The notes under the pieces are model-generated. The model did no database searches, was not told the DNA's origin, and saw only the letters and a list, made by a program, of their open reading frames with translations. 64,000 nucleotides of DNA. Source: Orobanche coerulescens. Taxonomy: Eukaryota; Streptophyta; Magnoliopsida; Lamiales; Orobanchaceae. Both the position numbers and the translations under genes were made by a program. Location: the NCBI GenBank assembly GCA_033398695.1, contig CM065802.1, forward strand, positions 210,757,096-210,821,095, read 5' to 3'. Positions 11,401-21,609 of the stretch are shown here, one piece after another; position 1 is the first letter of the stretch, and the number at the start of each line of letters is the position of its first letter.

Positions 11401-14092
11401 CCATTTTTCTTCTCTTCTGAACGACTGGCTTCGAGCTAGGGTCGATGTTCAGTCGGTGGCATGCCAGTTCCGGATCAATCCCTGGCATATCAGAATGGGT
11501 CCAAGCAAAGACATCCAGATTTTGTCTTAGATGGAAGATTAGCTCGGAGCGGATCGGCTCTTGGAGATTGTGGCCGATCTTTAGCCGTCGGGTTGGATTA
11601 AATGAATCCACGTCGACCAGGTCCAATTCTTCTGTTGGCTCAGCGTGGCGGATTTTTCCTTTGGGATTTTGATACCGCGGGTCGACGGGATCTTCTTCTA
11701 AGGTCGGCTCTTTTCCGGGCTTGTGGCCATGGTCCGTTTCCTGTCCGACTCCCATTTCGGGGGTTTGCGCGGCCCCAGGACCGTCGGGGCCCCGGTCAAG
11801 CGGGGTGTTTCCCGTCTGTCGCTCGGAGCTGGCGGTCTCCATTTCTTCCGGCAACTTTTCCGGGATGGCTTCTGCGGTGTTGATCTCGCGAGCCCGGATG
11901 CTGAGATTGCATTCCCGGGAAGCCCTTTGATCCCCTCTGTGTACCCCGACGCCGTCCGGGGTGGGGAATTTCATGCACAGGTGGTAGGTGGACTGAGTAG
12001 CTCTCAGCCTCGACATCACAGGTCGGCCTATGATGGCATTGTAGTCGCTGTGCACGTCGATGATCTTAAAGGTTGTGATCATCGTTCTTCTGATTGGTCC
12101 CTGACCAAATTCCAGGGCAAGGTCGATTTCCCCTATCGGGGAGGTGCGGCAGTTGGCAAATCCCCGGATATCTTCGTTGCAGGGGCGGACATACGATTGG
12201 TCTACCTTCATCCTACGAAGGGTATGAAGGTAAATGATGCTGGCATAAGCCCCGGAATCCACCAATACCCTGTGGACCGGGATCCCCATTATGGGCAGAG
12301 TGATGACGAGTGCGTCTGAATGGGGATGGTCCAAGCCGCCTGCGTCGGACTCCTCAAAAGTAACTGCCAGCTGGGGGTTTTTGGGGGCTTCTTCGGCCAC
12401 CGATAGAAACCCTTCTGCTCGGTGCTCGGTCCGCTGGTAGGAAGTGGTGGCTTCCCGGATGGAGGCCTTTTTCTGGCGCTTGGACCGATGATCATCGACC
12501 TCGGCGGTGCCCATAATTGTTAGAATTTCCCGGGGGGATTTGGGGGCTGGAGGCACCCGATCATTCTTGGCTCTTGTCGGGTCGGCCCTATCCTGGCGAT
12601 CCCGAGGCGGGTTCCTGGTAAACCGTCTCAAGCCTGTCTCGTCGCATACCGCGATCAGGGCGGCGACGAGGTCTCGGCACTGCTCGGTGTTGTGACCCGC
12701 TGACTCATGATATTTACATAAGCGGGTCTGGTCCATGTCCTTCTGATCTTTATAGATCGGCCGGGGGACTGGGAGCAAGTTTTTGCCTTTTATTTGATCG
12801 AATATCGCCGCGGCTCCAATGGAATATATTTCAGCGAAATTGGCCATGAGCTCGGGCCGGCGATAGCTTTGAGTGCCCGGGGCTGCCGAGGAAGAGGCAG
12901 GGGTTTTATTTTCCCGTCGAGGCTCTTGACGGGTCTCTTTGTAGTCACGCCTTTCTTCTTTCTTTTTATATGATCCTTTCTGATCGGAGGGCATGACTAC
13001 CATTGGTGCCGGCATGGCTTCCTCGGCAGCTATGTGGGAGCTAGCGCGCTCCAAAAATTCCTGGTAGGTGTGTGGGACATTCTGGCACACCGTCCAGCGA
13101 AAGAAAGAATTTTTGAGAAGGCCGGCCTGGGCAATAATGGCTAGCGCATCGTTAGACATGGGCTCCGTCTCTAATATCCGTTTATTAAACCGGGATATAT
13201 AATCTTTAAGGGACTCGTTCAGCCCCTGGATCACGGAGGCTATGGATGAGCGTGGGGCGACCCGCACAAGGGACCCCATGAAGTGGGATCGGAACGTCGC
13301 CGAAAGCTGAGCCCATGTTTGAACCGAATGATGGGGCAGCCTCCGATACCACCTCTGGGCCCTCTCCCCCAGAGTTAGGGAAAACATTCGGCATCGGAAC
13401 GCGTCCTGAGACCCATGTAGATCCATCCAGGAGTTATAATGCCCAAGATGGGCGTTAGGGTCTGTTTCTCCGTTGTATGGCGGAATTTGAGGAATCTTGA
13501 ACTTCTCCGGGAGGGGTTCCGCCAGAACGCTAGGGGCCAGGGGACTCTCCTGGCTGTTGAGCCATTCCGAACTTTGGGATGGCTGGAGTTGTTTATTTTC
13601 AAGCTCCGTAAGGCGCTTTTTCAGAAACTCGATCTCGCTCGAATTATCGCCCGGAGTGGGAGGCCATATTTGTGTTGGATTTAGGGAAGGGTGGTGAGCC
13701 TTCTCTTCCTTACGGCTCTGACTCTGGACAGTATGAGCCGGTGCTGCCTTCTCGATTTTCCTTCCCGCCCCAAGGCGATCAAAAACGGACGGGGGGCGCG
13801 AAAGCTTACTTTTCCGTGAGGGATGTGAGCTTTCGCCGTGGCTCTCTGCCCTTTCGCCGGCGGCCCCGGAGGCCGCCCTTTTTCCGTTTCGTCCCGAGGC
13901 GGCGGGGCGGGCCGTCTGAGATTCTGCCTCGAGCTGATCCTCGGGTTTTTGAAGGGTCCCGCCCCCTGTAACTCTTGCCATAAGGGCCGCCATGCCTTGG
14001 ATGAAGGCAGGGTGTTTAAAGCATTCAACCACTTTAAGGAGGTTTTCTTCCTCCGTCGCGGGCTGAGGGTTTTTCGAACTGTTGTGAGACAT
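8438..14092 (-). CDS. Tat-lineage gag-pol polyprotein
   Basis: 1,884 residues without a stop or frameshift. Gag core about 190-360; zinc-knuckle-like CKYHESAGHNTEQC near 459-472; aspartic protease with DSG at 612-614; reverse transcriptase with D980 and YVDD at 1,042-1,045; Ty3-type RNase H about 1,180-1,300 (D1194); a second, archaeal-type RNase H about 1,318-1,440 (LYVDGSS, NEAEYEAL, LSDSQLVVNQI); integrase with H1541, H1548, C1579, C1582 and the DDE triad D1611, D1671, E1707; a C-terminal DNA-binding region ending YLKRYYQ and no chromodomain. Gag and pol share one frame, so a ratio-setting frameshift is not visible. The ATG at 14,092 is about 60 bp downstream of the 5' LTR. All catalytic residues I checked are present. 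Confidence 0.95.
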   Translation of the reverse strand: MSHNSSKNPQPATEEENLLKVVECFKHPAFIQGMAALMARVTGGGTLQKPEDQLEAESQTARPAASGRNGKRAASGAAGERAESHGESSHPSRKSKLSRPPSVFDRLGAGRKIEKAAPAHTVQSQSRKEEKAHHPSLNPTQIWPPTPGDNSSEIEFLKKRLTELENKQLQPSQSSEWLNSQESPLAPSVLAEPLPEKFKIPQIPPYNGETDPNAHLGHYNSWMDLHGSQDAFRCRMFSLTLGERAQRWYRRLPHHSVQTWAQLSATFRSHFMGSLVRVAPRSSIASVIQGLNESLKDYISRFNKRILETEPMSNDALAIIAQAGLLKNSFFRWTVCQNVPHTYQEFLERASSHIAAEEAMPAPMVVMPSDQKGSYKKKEERRDYKETRQEPRRENKTPASSSAAPGTQSYRRPELMANFAEIYSIGAAAIFDQIKGKNLLPVPRPIYKDQKDMDQTRLCKYHESAGHNTEQCRDLVAALIAVCDETGLRRFTRNPPRDRQDRADPTRAKNDRVPPAPKSPREILTIMGTAEVDDHRSKRQKKASIREATTSYQRTEHRAEGFLSVAEEAPKNPQLAVTFEESDAGGLDHPHSDALVITLPIMGIPVHRVLVDSGAYASIIYLHTLRRMKVDQSYVRPCNEDIRGFANCRTSPIGEIDLALEFGQGPIRRTMITTFKIIDVHSDYNAIIGRPVMSRLRATQSTYHLCMKFPTPDGVGVHRGDQRASRECNLSIRAREINTAEAIPEKLPEEMETASSERQTGNTPLDRGPDGPGAAQTPEMGVGQETDHGHKPGKEPTLEEDPVDPRYQNPKGKIRHAEPTEELDLVDVDSFNPTRRLKIGHNLQEPIRSELIFHLRQNLDVFAWTHSDMPGIDPELACHRLNIDPSSKPVVQKRRKMGPERQKGLEEEVGKLIDNGFIREAQYPTWVANPVLVKKPTGLWRLCIDFSNLNKACPKDSYPLPHIDYMVDATAGHELMSFMDAYSGYNQIPMHPADEENTSFYSARGLYCYRMMPFGLKNAGATYQRLVNKMFNSLIGHTMEVYVDDMLVKSLRSADHVHDLNKMFAILREYKMKLNPKKCSFGVGSGKFLGYMVSQRGIEANPDKIKAVAELFPPNSVKKVQSLTGRLAALSRFISRSTDKCKPFFEAIKKNKDFQWTEPCQKAFEAIKEVLAEAPTLQRPARGELLNLYLVISDSAISAALIRTENVVQHPVYYVSQALHDAELRYAPMEKLAYALTMASRKLRPYFLEHQVVVLTNYPLKQVMHRPDASGRMVKWTVELGQFDITYESRTAIKGQALADFIAEFTPTIAQEDDRSEEWSLYVDGSSTADRSGAGIVLVSPDQRLFCSAIRLNFPTTNNEAEYEALLAGLEMATSLGLTRLTILSDSQLVVNQINGEYEAKEPKLVKYLNLTRARLQGFQGTIQHIPRTENIQADSLAKLASSSGAEHMDEVSIGHHASSALEMAEIRVAEQSEPRGWMQPIMQYLQSGILPEDRAQARSLRTQSARFTIVDGALYKRGYSVPLLKCLSESEAEYALKEVHEGICGNHSGGQALAYKLIRQGYYWPDLKKDAIALVRKCVRCQIFAPQIRSPPETLTSVYCPWPFAKWGIDLIGPLPRGRGGVQYAIVAVDYFTKWAEAEPMARTTEQKIVDFIWKSIICRFGIPQSIVSDNAKQFDNKKFRSFCDGLQIRNNFSTPYYPQSNGQVEAVNKILKQHLKTRLEELKGSWPEELPGTLWAYRTTHRSATGETPFSLAYGSEAVIPVEIGAPTYRVTHFGEQDNDLALQMNLDLLAEKRAQAEMRNAVHKRRSEKYYNSKVHPRSFQVGDLVLKRVLGPDPGPLKPKWEGPYKISEILQNGAYRLEYLNGQRLTYPWNAMYLKRYYQ

Positions 14093-14135
14093 TGCTGATG
14101 AAGGGTCTATCTCTACCTTTTTTTATCGAAGGTTG

Positions 14136-14153
14136 CCCTCCTTCTAGCGCCAA
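14136..14153 (-). other. Primer-binding site of the Tat element
   Basis: Directly inside the 5' LTR the minus strand reads TTGGCGCTAGAAGGAGGG, two bases after the LTR end. The TGGCGC start and position fit a tRNA primer-binding site. tRNA-Arg is my best guess from known Tat/Ogre elements but was not checked. Confidence 0.7.
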
Positions 14154-14155
14154 TC

Positions 14156-14918
14156 TGTTGACGTCTGGTTTGGTCAACGTCACGTGTGCTGATCGGGACA
14201 AATGGATCGAAGACACGTAGAAAATAACAAATAAAGTGGAAGATATTTGATCACTAAATTTTATTAATGACCTTTTTATAGCATAGAGCCGAGCAGAATA
14301 ATGTGTGTCGGTCTATCCAGCTTGCTTGTTAATTACAAGTCTTTTTCGCTCTTTTTTTAGTATATCTCAAATCTCTCTTTTTTATCTCTCTCTTCTTAAT
14401 GCTCAAAATCCAAAGATCCCCTTTCCACTGTACATTTCTTCTATATATAGACAACCTGGGCCAGTGGAGAGATGACAGCTGGCACATGTATGGGGAATAC
14501 GCCCATAACACTTGTCAGTCTGCATTTAAGTCTTGGACACGTGGCGGACTCTAAGGAGTGTCTTGGGAAGTGGCGTGACTGCATGCGTTAATTGGCATGC
14601 GGGTCTGTCTTGCCGACTTCTGGTGATGTCTATCCGGTGGGGTCGGTCATTGGGTCCCCCGCCGCTCTGGTCGGCTTCGGGTCTCCCGTCGTTCAGGCCG
14701 GCCCTGCCGTAATCTTGAATCGGGACATTTTCGTCCTTTCTCTGATCGGCCTCCCCGGATCAGATACCGGTCGGCCTTGGAGTCACCGTCCGTTCCGGTT
14801 TTTTAGCGAGCCCGGTTGGAAATCGGGTTTCTTTGTCCGGGCCGACTTCGGGTTCTGCTCGGCCGGTTTAGTTGCCTGGAGTGCCTACGTGGATTCTGAG
14901 TAGGATGGGCTACCAACA
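14156..14918 (-). repeat. 5' LTR of the Tat element
   Basis: 763 bp, the longer copy of the LTR pair, ending CTACCAACA next to the target duplication AATGC at 14,919-14,923. On the minus strand it is the promoter copy. TATATAGA-like sequence near 14,440-14,450 could serve as a TATA element. Confidence 0.93.
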
Positions 14919-14923
14919 AATGC

Positions 14924-16249
14924 CCAATTTTTTTGTGCGGCCGTCGAAGACCTCCGACAACTAACATGTTTTTTTATAGCAAAGTAATCTAATAATTTAA
15001 TTATTTTAATCTAATTATAGCATCGCCACCGTATCATTATAGCACAAGCTATCTCTGGTATTATATAAAATACAACAAAATAAAATAACATTCCCGCTGT
15101 CCCAGCCAAAAGTTGACAGAGTGTGTATATTTGGTGTATTTTAGATATATGATTGGTATAACTAATGATGGTAAATGTGTGATGGATATTAAATAGTAAA
15201 AAGTATTGATATAAATGTGCGGTGGAGATTAAAAAGTAAAAAAGTGATTGTTTGATTTGATTGCAAAAAGTGACCTATGTAACCTTACTAAAGAGACTAG
15301 TTTTTGATAGAAATGTAAAACCACGAGATGATGTTTTATTACATAATATTTAGTATAAATAATATATATAAAGCTGACAATGGATAAGATGATGGGTATA
15401 TATATATATATATATACTATATATGGTTAAAAATAATAATAATTTTATTGTTGAAATAAAAACAGTAAAGACAAAAGGCATGATAAAAATGATCTATTTA
15501 TTTATTAATGAGATCACTATATATAAGATGAGAGTAGGATCTACAACTTACCATCCAGACTTAACACGCTCACAATAAGAATGACATTAGTAAAATGACC
15601 ACTAAACTAGACTAAGGCATATTAAATATTATTTTTTCAACTCTATCTCTTGTGTCTAGTCGACAGTGCATATCATGTTGTCTTTGTAAAACCTCATCAA
15701 GCAAAAAAACAGTAGAAAAAAAAATTTTTTATCAAAAGAAAAAAGAGTGCATCATCTTAACATGTAAGGTTAGACCAAAAAAAAAACATGTACGGTTAGA
15801 CTAAGCCCCTTCTATCCCCTCATATGATCATTATATTACAAGTGGATTCTAAAATGATCATTCCATCGATCACTAAACTTGATACATGTTTAATATCTAA
15901 TATTAACAATCACTATAATTTATGCCTTCATTTTCTAACAATAATTTTTCAAACAAGTGCAAGAATCTATAATTTAAGAGTATTCAATACATAATTTGTA
16001 TAACTAACATTTACTGTTCAATAGTAAATAGTATTCAATATATTTCTAACATTTACTTACTAAAGAAGTGGAATGTTCCTACTCAATTACATGGACATTA
16101 CTTCTATATATTTACCAAATAAAGAATATCAATGAAATATAATAAATAAAAAAATAACCACTGCTTTTATTAATTCAACATAAGTTCATAATTACATATA
16201 AATGTCCTAACTCTCTTATCCTCAGAATGGCATTCCAGGGCATATCCTA
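14924..16249. other. AT-rich intergenic DNA, no feature seen
   Basis: The first 60 bp continue the GC-rich host sequence interrupted at 4,449. The rest is AT-rich with a short (TA)n tract near 15,396-15,415 and A/T runs near 15,720 and 15,780. I see no coding region, RNA gene or repeat boundary. Confidence 0.6.
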
Positions 16250-16644
16250 ACAGTTACATCCTCCTTAAGTTGAGTAATCACCGGGTCACCTTACTGTTTA
16301 ACTTTGATCTCATCAACCAAGGATGAGGTAATCTCGAGAGTACACAGCTGTCCTTGCACTCTCTGAAGCCAAACCTCGATGCCTTGCTCAATCAAGTCAT
16401 GTTGAATCTTTGCCTGAGATGTAAGAACCTCAAGCATCTAAACTGATATGGGTTTTTAATTCAACGCGTTCGCGATAATGTTGGCATTCCCCACATGGTA
16501 AAGAATTTCCAATTTGTAATCTTCTATCACTCTGACCACCGATGTTGCCTCATATAAGCTCCTTGTGACTGAAGATGTACTTTAAACTCTTGTGGTCAGT
16601 AGAGATCCGACACGAAGAGCCATACAAATCATATCGTCATATCA
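16250..16644 (-). pseudogene. Gypsy pol fragment (RNase H end to integrase linker), decayed
   Basis: Translated on the minus strand with frame changes, the sequence gives chromovirus-type motifs: [10 protein letters not shown] near 16,590, then IEDYKLEILYH near 16,520, then the linker LHRVQGQLC..DI near 16,350. Stops and frame shifts are frequent. The upstream half of RNase H lies at 18,022-18,370, on the far side of an insertion. The matching family B region is at 34,830-35,100. Confidence 0.7.
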
Positions 16645-18021
16645 TTGTTAATATATAATTTTACACATATTTTAGGTACTTATGTTGAGCTCAATTCTAC
16701 ATAAATATATTAGAATTGTGTTGTTTTTCAATATTGTGATTTAATTGGGCTTCGATTACGCTTTGGTATTTTTATGTGATTTAGGGCTATATTGAGGTGT
16801 TTTAAGGACATTAGTCACCAAGTATGATGTCCCGACTGCAAATATCAATGAAACAAGACACGGTCATGAAGAGCGTGCAAAAAAAAAGGACCATATCAGA
16901 AGATACGGGCACCGACACGACCATGTCAGACGACACGAGCACACGACTGTGTGCGAAAAACCAGACCGAGCACAGGTGACACATCAAAACGGCCGTGTCA
17001 CTTCCCAGAGACAATTTCACTATCCAGAGGAGTAGGCACGATTATGTTCTATTTTGCACGTTTGTGTCAGTCAGCGGGATTGTTTTGGTAATTTACATAA
17101 TATAGGTCTTGAGACCTCTTGGGGAGGATATAAATGCACTATTGAGGTACAAAAATATTCATTACTGAGCATATTGACCTAGAAGGAGACCATAGAAAAG
17201 CCCAAAGAGTTCCAAATGGTAAGAGAGATCCAACACAAGGAGTCACGACTGATCAAGAGAGTCGCTTAACTCCGAGTTTTATATTTTTTTTTCCTTTTTA
17301 TTTATTTGCTGAACATGAACATGTATCATATATCTATTATTTTTGTAACCATGTCTGACTAAAGTTTTTGATTCGGAAACATGGGAGTAGATTGATTGTG
17401 ATTATTTTTAAATCTTATAATTGATTGAATATTTTTGCTTAGATCCCTTATTCAAGTATCTTTTGTGTAATTCATATTTATCATGTGGCCTATAATTTTA
17501 CATACTTGACAATATTGTTCATAATTTGAAAGATGGGTTTAATATTGGGTCTTTGATACTTGACACAAAATGACTGTTAGATTGAGAAATCAATACCCTA
17601 TTTGTGATGTGCTCGATATTTTGTTCTATGGAATTGATTTTATATGTTAGATGGAGACATTAATTTATGTTATTTAATCAACATATTTATGAGATTTCGA
17701 GAGGGGCCGTAAATAATTATTTTGGTCGTCCTATAGGAAAGATAAGTAAAACTTGTAGCAAAATTGATCTATTTGAACCTAGCAATTCATTGACACCAGC
17801 GTCTTAGAATCTCTTCATTAAACGTGGGTTATTTTTCTCTTGGTTAATTTACGTTTTTCTTTTAAAAAATTACATTTCAATCCCAAATTCGATCATTTAG
17901 ATAAAGTTGAGAATACTACATTCTAATACTCAATATAATAAATTAATTCTAATTTTTATGGAAATACAACATCGCTCGCCCTTATCTATAACTACTCCGT
18001 ACACTTGTGAGTAGTAAAATA
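16645..18021. mobile_element. LTR-like insertion inside the decayed pol
   Basis: About 1.37 kb of non-coding sequence separates the two halves of an RNase H domain on the minus strand, so it is an insertion. Length and AT-rich, non-coding make-up suggest a solo LTR, beginning near TGTTAATATA. I could not fix the exact ends or a target duplication. A second copy (18,746-19,677) is cut off by the family A complex. Confidence 0.5.
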
Positions 18022-18376
18022 ATTAGTGAGCAATCTTCATGGCAAATACAACTAAAACCAATTCCAAGTTGTGAGTAGGATAGTTTATCTTATACGCCTT
18101 CAGCTATCAAGACACATATTGAATCGTCTTATTTTGTTGCATTAGTACACATTTGATCCCTTGGCCCGAAGCACCACTATAAACATCAAAACCATATTGT
18201 CTCTCCTCATTCCATTCGAATTACTCTGTCTTCTGAAGTAGCTGCATAAAGGATCGAGCGAGTTTAGAGAACTCTTCAACAAACCTACAATAGTATCCAA
18301 CAAGACTTAATAAACGGTGAACATTCTTCACATAATTTTTAGGTCCAAAAAAGATAAGTTGTTGAGAAATCATATC
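18022..18376 (-). pseudogene. Gypsy pol fragment (RT end to RNase H start), decayed
   Basis: The minus strand reads, with stops, GPKNYVKNVHRLLSLVGYY then RFVEEFSKLAR, then SGASGQG.KCVLMQQNK and QLKAYKINYPTH. These match the reverse transcriptase thumb and RNase H start of chromoviruses (compare family B, 34,400-34,760). It abuts a second copy of the integrase-linker segment at about 18,377, an order that only a tandem duplication explains. Confidence 0.7.
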
Positions 18377-19677
18377 AAAACCGTTACACCCTCCTTAAGT
18401 TGAGTAGTCATCGGGTCACCTTACTGTTTCCTTTTGATCTCATCAATCAAGGATGAGGTTATGTCGAGAGTACACAACTGTCCTTGCACTCTGTGAAGCC
18501 AAATCTCGATCCCTTGCTCAATCAAGTCATGTTGAATCATTTCCTGAGATTTAAGAACCTCAAGCATTTAAAGTGATATGGGTTTCTAATTCAACGCGCC
18601 CGCGACAATGTTGGCATTCCCGATTTCCAATTTGTAATCTTCTATCACTCTAACCACCAATGTTGCCTCATATAAGCTCCTTATGACTGAAGATGTACTT
18701 TAAACTCTTGTGGTTGGTAGAGATCCGATACGAAGAGCCATACAAATCATATCGTCATATCATTGTTAATATATAATTTTACACATATTTTAGGTACTTA
18801 TGTTGAGCTTAATTTTACATAAATATATTAGAATTGTGTTGTTTTTCATTACTTTGTGATTTAATTGGGCTTCGATTACGCTTTGGTATTTTTATGTGAT
18901 TTAGGGCTATATTGAGGTGGTTTAAGGACATTAGTCACCAAGTATGATGTCCCGACTGCAAATATCAATGAAACAAGACACGGTCATGAGGAGCGTGCAA
19001 AAAAGATAAAAAATGGATCATATCAGAAGATACGGGCACCGTCAGACGACACGAGCACACAACTGTGTGTGACAAACCAAATCGAGCACAAGTGACACTG
19101 TCGACTAAAACGGCCGTGTCACTTCCTAGAGACAATTTCACTATCTATAGGAGTTGGCACGACTGTGTCCTATTTTGCACGTTTGTGTCAGTCAGCGGGA
19201 CTGTTTTGGTTACAGGATATAGATCTTGAGACCTCTTGGGGAGGATATAAATGCACCATTGAGGTACGAAAATATTCATTACTCTACATATTGACCTACA
19301 AGGAGACCATAGAAGAGTCCAAAGGTTCCAAATGATAAGAGAGATCCAACCTGATCGAGAGATTCACTTAACTCCGAGTTTTATATTTTTTTCCTTTTTC
19401 TTTATTTTCTTGAACATGAAAATGGATCATATATCTATTATTTTTGTAACCATGTCCGACTAAACTTTATGATTCCGGTACATGAGAGTAGATTGATTGT
19501 GATGGTTTTTAAATCTTTTATTTGATTGAATTTTTTGCTTAGATCCCTTATTCAAGTATCTTGTGTGTACTTCATATTTTTCATGTGGCCTATAATTTTA
19601 CATATTTGACAATGGTCATAATTCGAGATATGGGTTTAATATAGGGTCTTTGATACTTGACACAAAGTGACTGTTAG
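18377..19677 (-). repeat. Second copy of the decayed pol plus LTR-like segment
   Basis: Direct repeat of 16,250 onward, offset about 2,131 bp, with base changes and small deletions. Pol-like sequence occupies about 18,377-18,745 and the LTR-like segment follows. It stops at 19,677 after CTGTTAG, where family A LTR L1 begins; in the first copy the sequence continues past the matching point (about 17,580) to about 18,020. Confidence 0.8.
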
Positions 19678-20813
19678 TGTAACACCCCCAAACCACTCGG
19701 GAATATTACAGCGCCGTAGACCCTCTCCATGAGGATCTACCTGGATAAATACAGAAACACCACAATACAATACATACCGACATGGGTAATGAACGGACCA
19801 TTAGACCGATTTGGTCTTTTACCACAACATACACATCAACCATACATTACTCTTTCTCGTAACTCATACCCACGCAGGGGTTAACATAAATCAACATTCC
19901 CGTATAAGGGGAAAATAACAACAAAGGAACCAACAATTTCGGATTAAAATCACGAAATCAAGACAACCCCCAATTATTCACGAAGTAGGGTTCTAGGATG
20001 ATTACCTCGATTCAAGGGGGAAAGGATGATTTGATGTTGTTAATCTACACCAAGACCTTGATGATAATGTTGTAGGATGAAAAATTGATGAATTCCCGTG
20101 AAGAATCGCCCTGGAATCGCCTCAAAACTCTGCCCGTCGCGTGAGGAAGGAAAAGAGTAAAATTGTTCTGAAATAACATTGTCCGCTGACTGAAATACAG
20201 GCCCTTGTTACGGCCGTAACATCATGTCCATTACGGCCGTAATATGCTGGCCATTATGGCCGTAACATGCTGGCCATTACGGCCGTAACATGCTATATTC
20301 TGGCAGCAGATTCCTTCTGCTGCCCGATCAGTTCCGAACAACCTCAAAATGCGACGACCCGAAAGGTGCGACATAGCACTAATGAAGAGTTCTCAACAAC
20401 GAATGAAAGCGCTAAACAAACATGCGATTCCGACAACTCGGAGGTGGTTAAAAATGAGTATGAAAACAAATACCCAAAACTTTGGGATATTACAAAATGG
20501 CCCAAACGTACGAAAAATCACGATACGTGATCGAATAACCAAACCGAAGTTCACAACACGTCTAACAAGGCTAAACGGACTTGTGGAAAACACAAAACGA
20601 TATTTTCGAACGAGATTCGTAAGAATCGAACTCAAATGCAGAAAAGTCGCCAAAAAGCACGGAACTCAGCAAAGCGACACCGAAACGAACTCGGATGTCA
20701 AAAAGTACAGAATTAATCATTCTTAGAATGACGGAACTGTCACAAGAGAGACACTAAAATGGACTCTCGCCAAAAAAAGAAAACTACCGAAAATCGATAT
20801 TGCGGGTATTACA
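19678..20813 (-). repeat. Family A LTR L1 (3' LTR, internally deleted)
   Basis: Has both LTR ends (TGTAACACCC at 19,678 and GGGTATTACA ending 20,813 on the plus strand). About 1.75 kb of the middle is missing: GGGGAAAATAACA at about 19,910-19,922 joins what in L2 are positions near 23,590 and 25,350, through a short shared A/T-rich ATAACA-like sequence. It retains the TTACGGCCGTAA repeats. Confidence 0.85.
20208..20288. repeat. Four 23-bp repeats with palindrome TTACGGCCGTAA (L1)
   Basis: TTACGGCCGTAA occurs at 20,208, 20,231 and 20,277, with a one-base variant (TTATGGCCGTAA) at 20,254, giving an exact 23-bp period. The 12-mer is a perfect palindrome. It lies about 525-605 bp from the LTR start on the minus strand, inside the presumed U3. 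Confidence 0.95.
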
Positions 20814-20832
20814 TACTACCCCCCTTAAAAGA

Positions 20833-20850
20833 AGTTTCGTCCCCGAAACT
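20833..20850 (-). other. Hairpin beside the polypurine tract, family A
   Basis: AGTTTCG-TCCC-CGAAACT on the plus strand is a perfect 7-bp stem with a 4-base loop. The purine tract (minus strand TTTTAAGGGGGG) lies between it and L1. The same hairpin occurs at the same place in family B (36,533-36,550). Confidence 0.7.
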
Positions 20851-21609
20851 TAAAGCATAGAATGAACAACACAAAACAAACTCAGATAATATGCGCTATC
20901 CATTGCGGACGACCTGCAATGACTCACATGCAGCATGCAACTGCTACCATTCGTATAGCCATACCAGAACGATAACAAAACACAACGAACAAAAATCAAT
21001 ACGGTTGACCAACCCTAACAGTACAGCAATCAGAACTCGAGTTAATCACCGAACAGATGCAAAATTATACCACCCAAGGTTTGGAAGGTCGAATACGAAA
21101 CTAATTTCCTGAACTTAAGGAAATTACGAAGTGATCTGAACGCTCAAAAGATCACGCTACGAGATCAACAAAAATCGGACAACAAACGATCGGACCACAC
21201 CGACCGATACAACAACGATCGAACAATCATACTCGAATCATAACGAACAACAAGAATCAAACAACAACTCCGAAGTTCACACCTCGACCGGCAAGATATG
21301 CATTCACATAAGATTCATAGGCATGGAACCAAATTCGGGAAAAGTCACAACGACAAACAGATTAATCCGAAACAATACCACAACTCGTTCGAACAACAAA
21401 AAGCAAAAGATAGAGCAAGTTCAGAAAATATCAATGAACGCAAACAAATCGATAGAGTCGAAGATACAGAAGTTCAACAATCTGATCCGCCTCTCATAAA
21501 AGAGGTTTATCCCCGAAATTCGAAACGACAAAGCAAGGAAATAACACAACATACAGCTGGTATACTATACCCCTCAGGTGCTCCTCAGAGTCGATCTTGA
21601 CATCAGTGC

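Larger units (their letters stand above)
4450..14918 (-). mobile_element. Complete Tat-lineage Ty3/Gypsy LTR retrotransposon
   Basis: A 10,469-bp element on the minus strand with two LTRs beginning TGTTG and ending CAACA, flanked by the 5-bp target duplication AATGC (4,445-4,449 and 14,919-14,923). Order along the minus strand: 5' LTR, primer-binding site, gag-pol, 50-bp tandem repeat, antisense gene, purine-rich tract next to 5,175, 3' LTR. A second, archaeal-type RNase H, no chromodomain, and an antisense gene between pol and the 3' LTR place it in the Tat lineage (Retand/RIRE2-like). Uninterrupted coding and intact ends suggest it may be autonomous, although the LTRs differ at many positions. 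Confidence 0.95.

Noticed and set aside
11445..12319. Plus-strand open frames opposite the Tat gag-pol
   Set aside because: They overlap a fully conserved minus-strand polyprotein and show no family motif; shadows caused by GC-rich codons.
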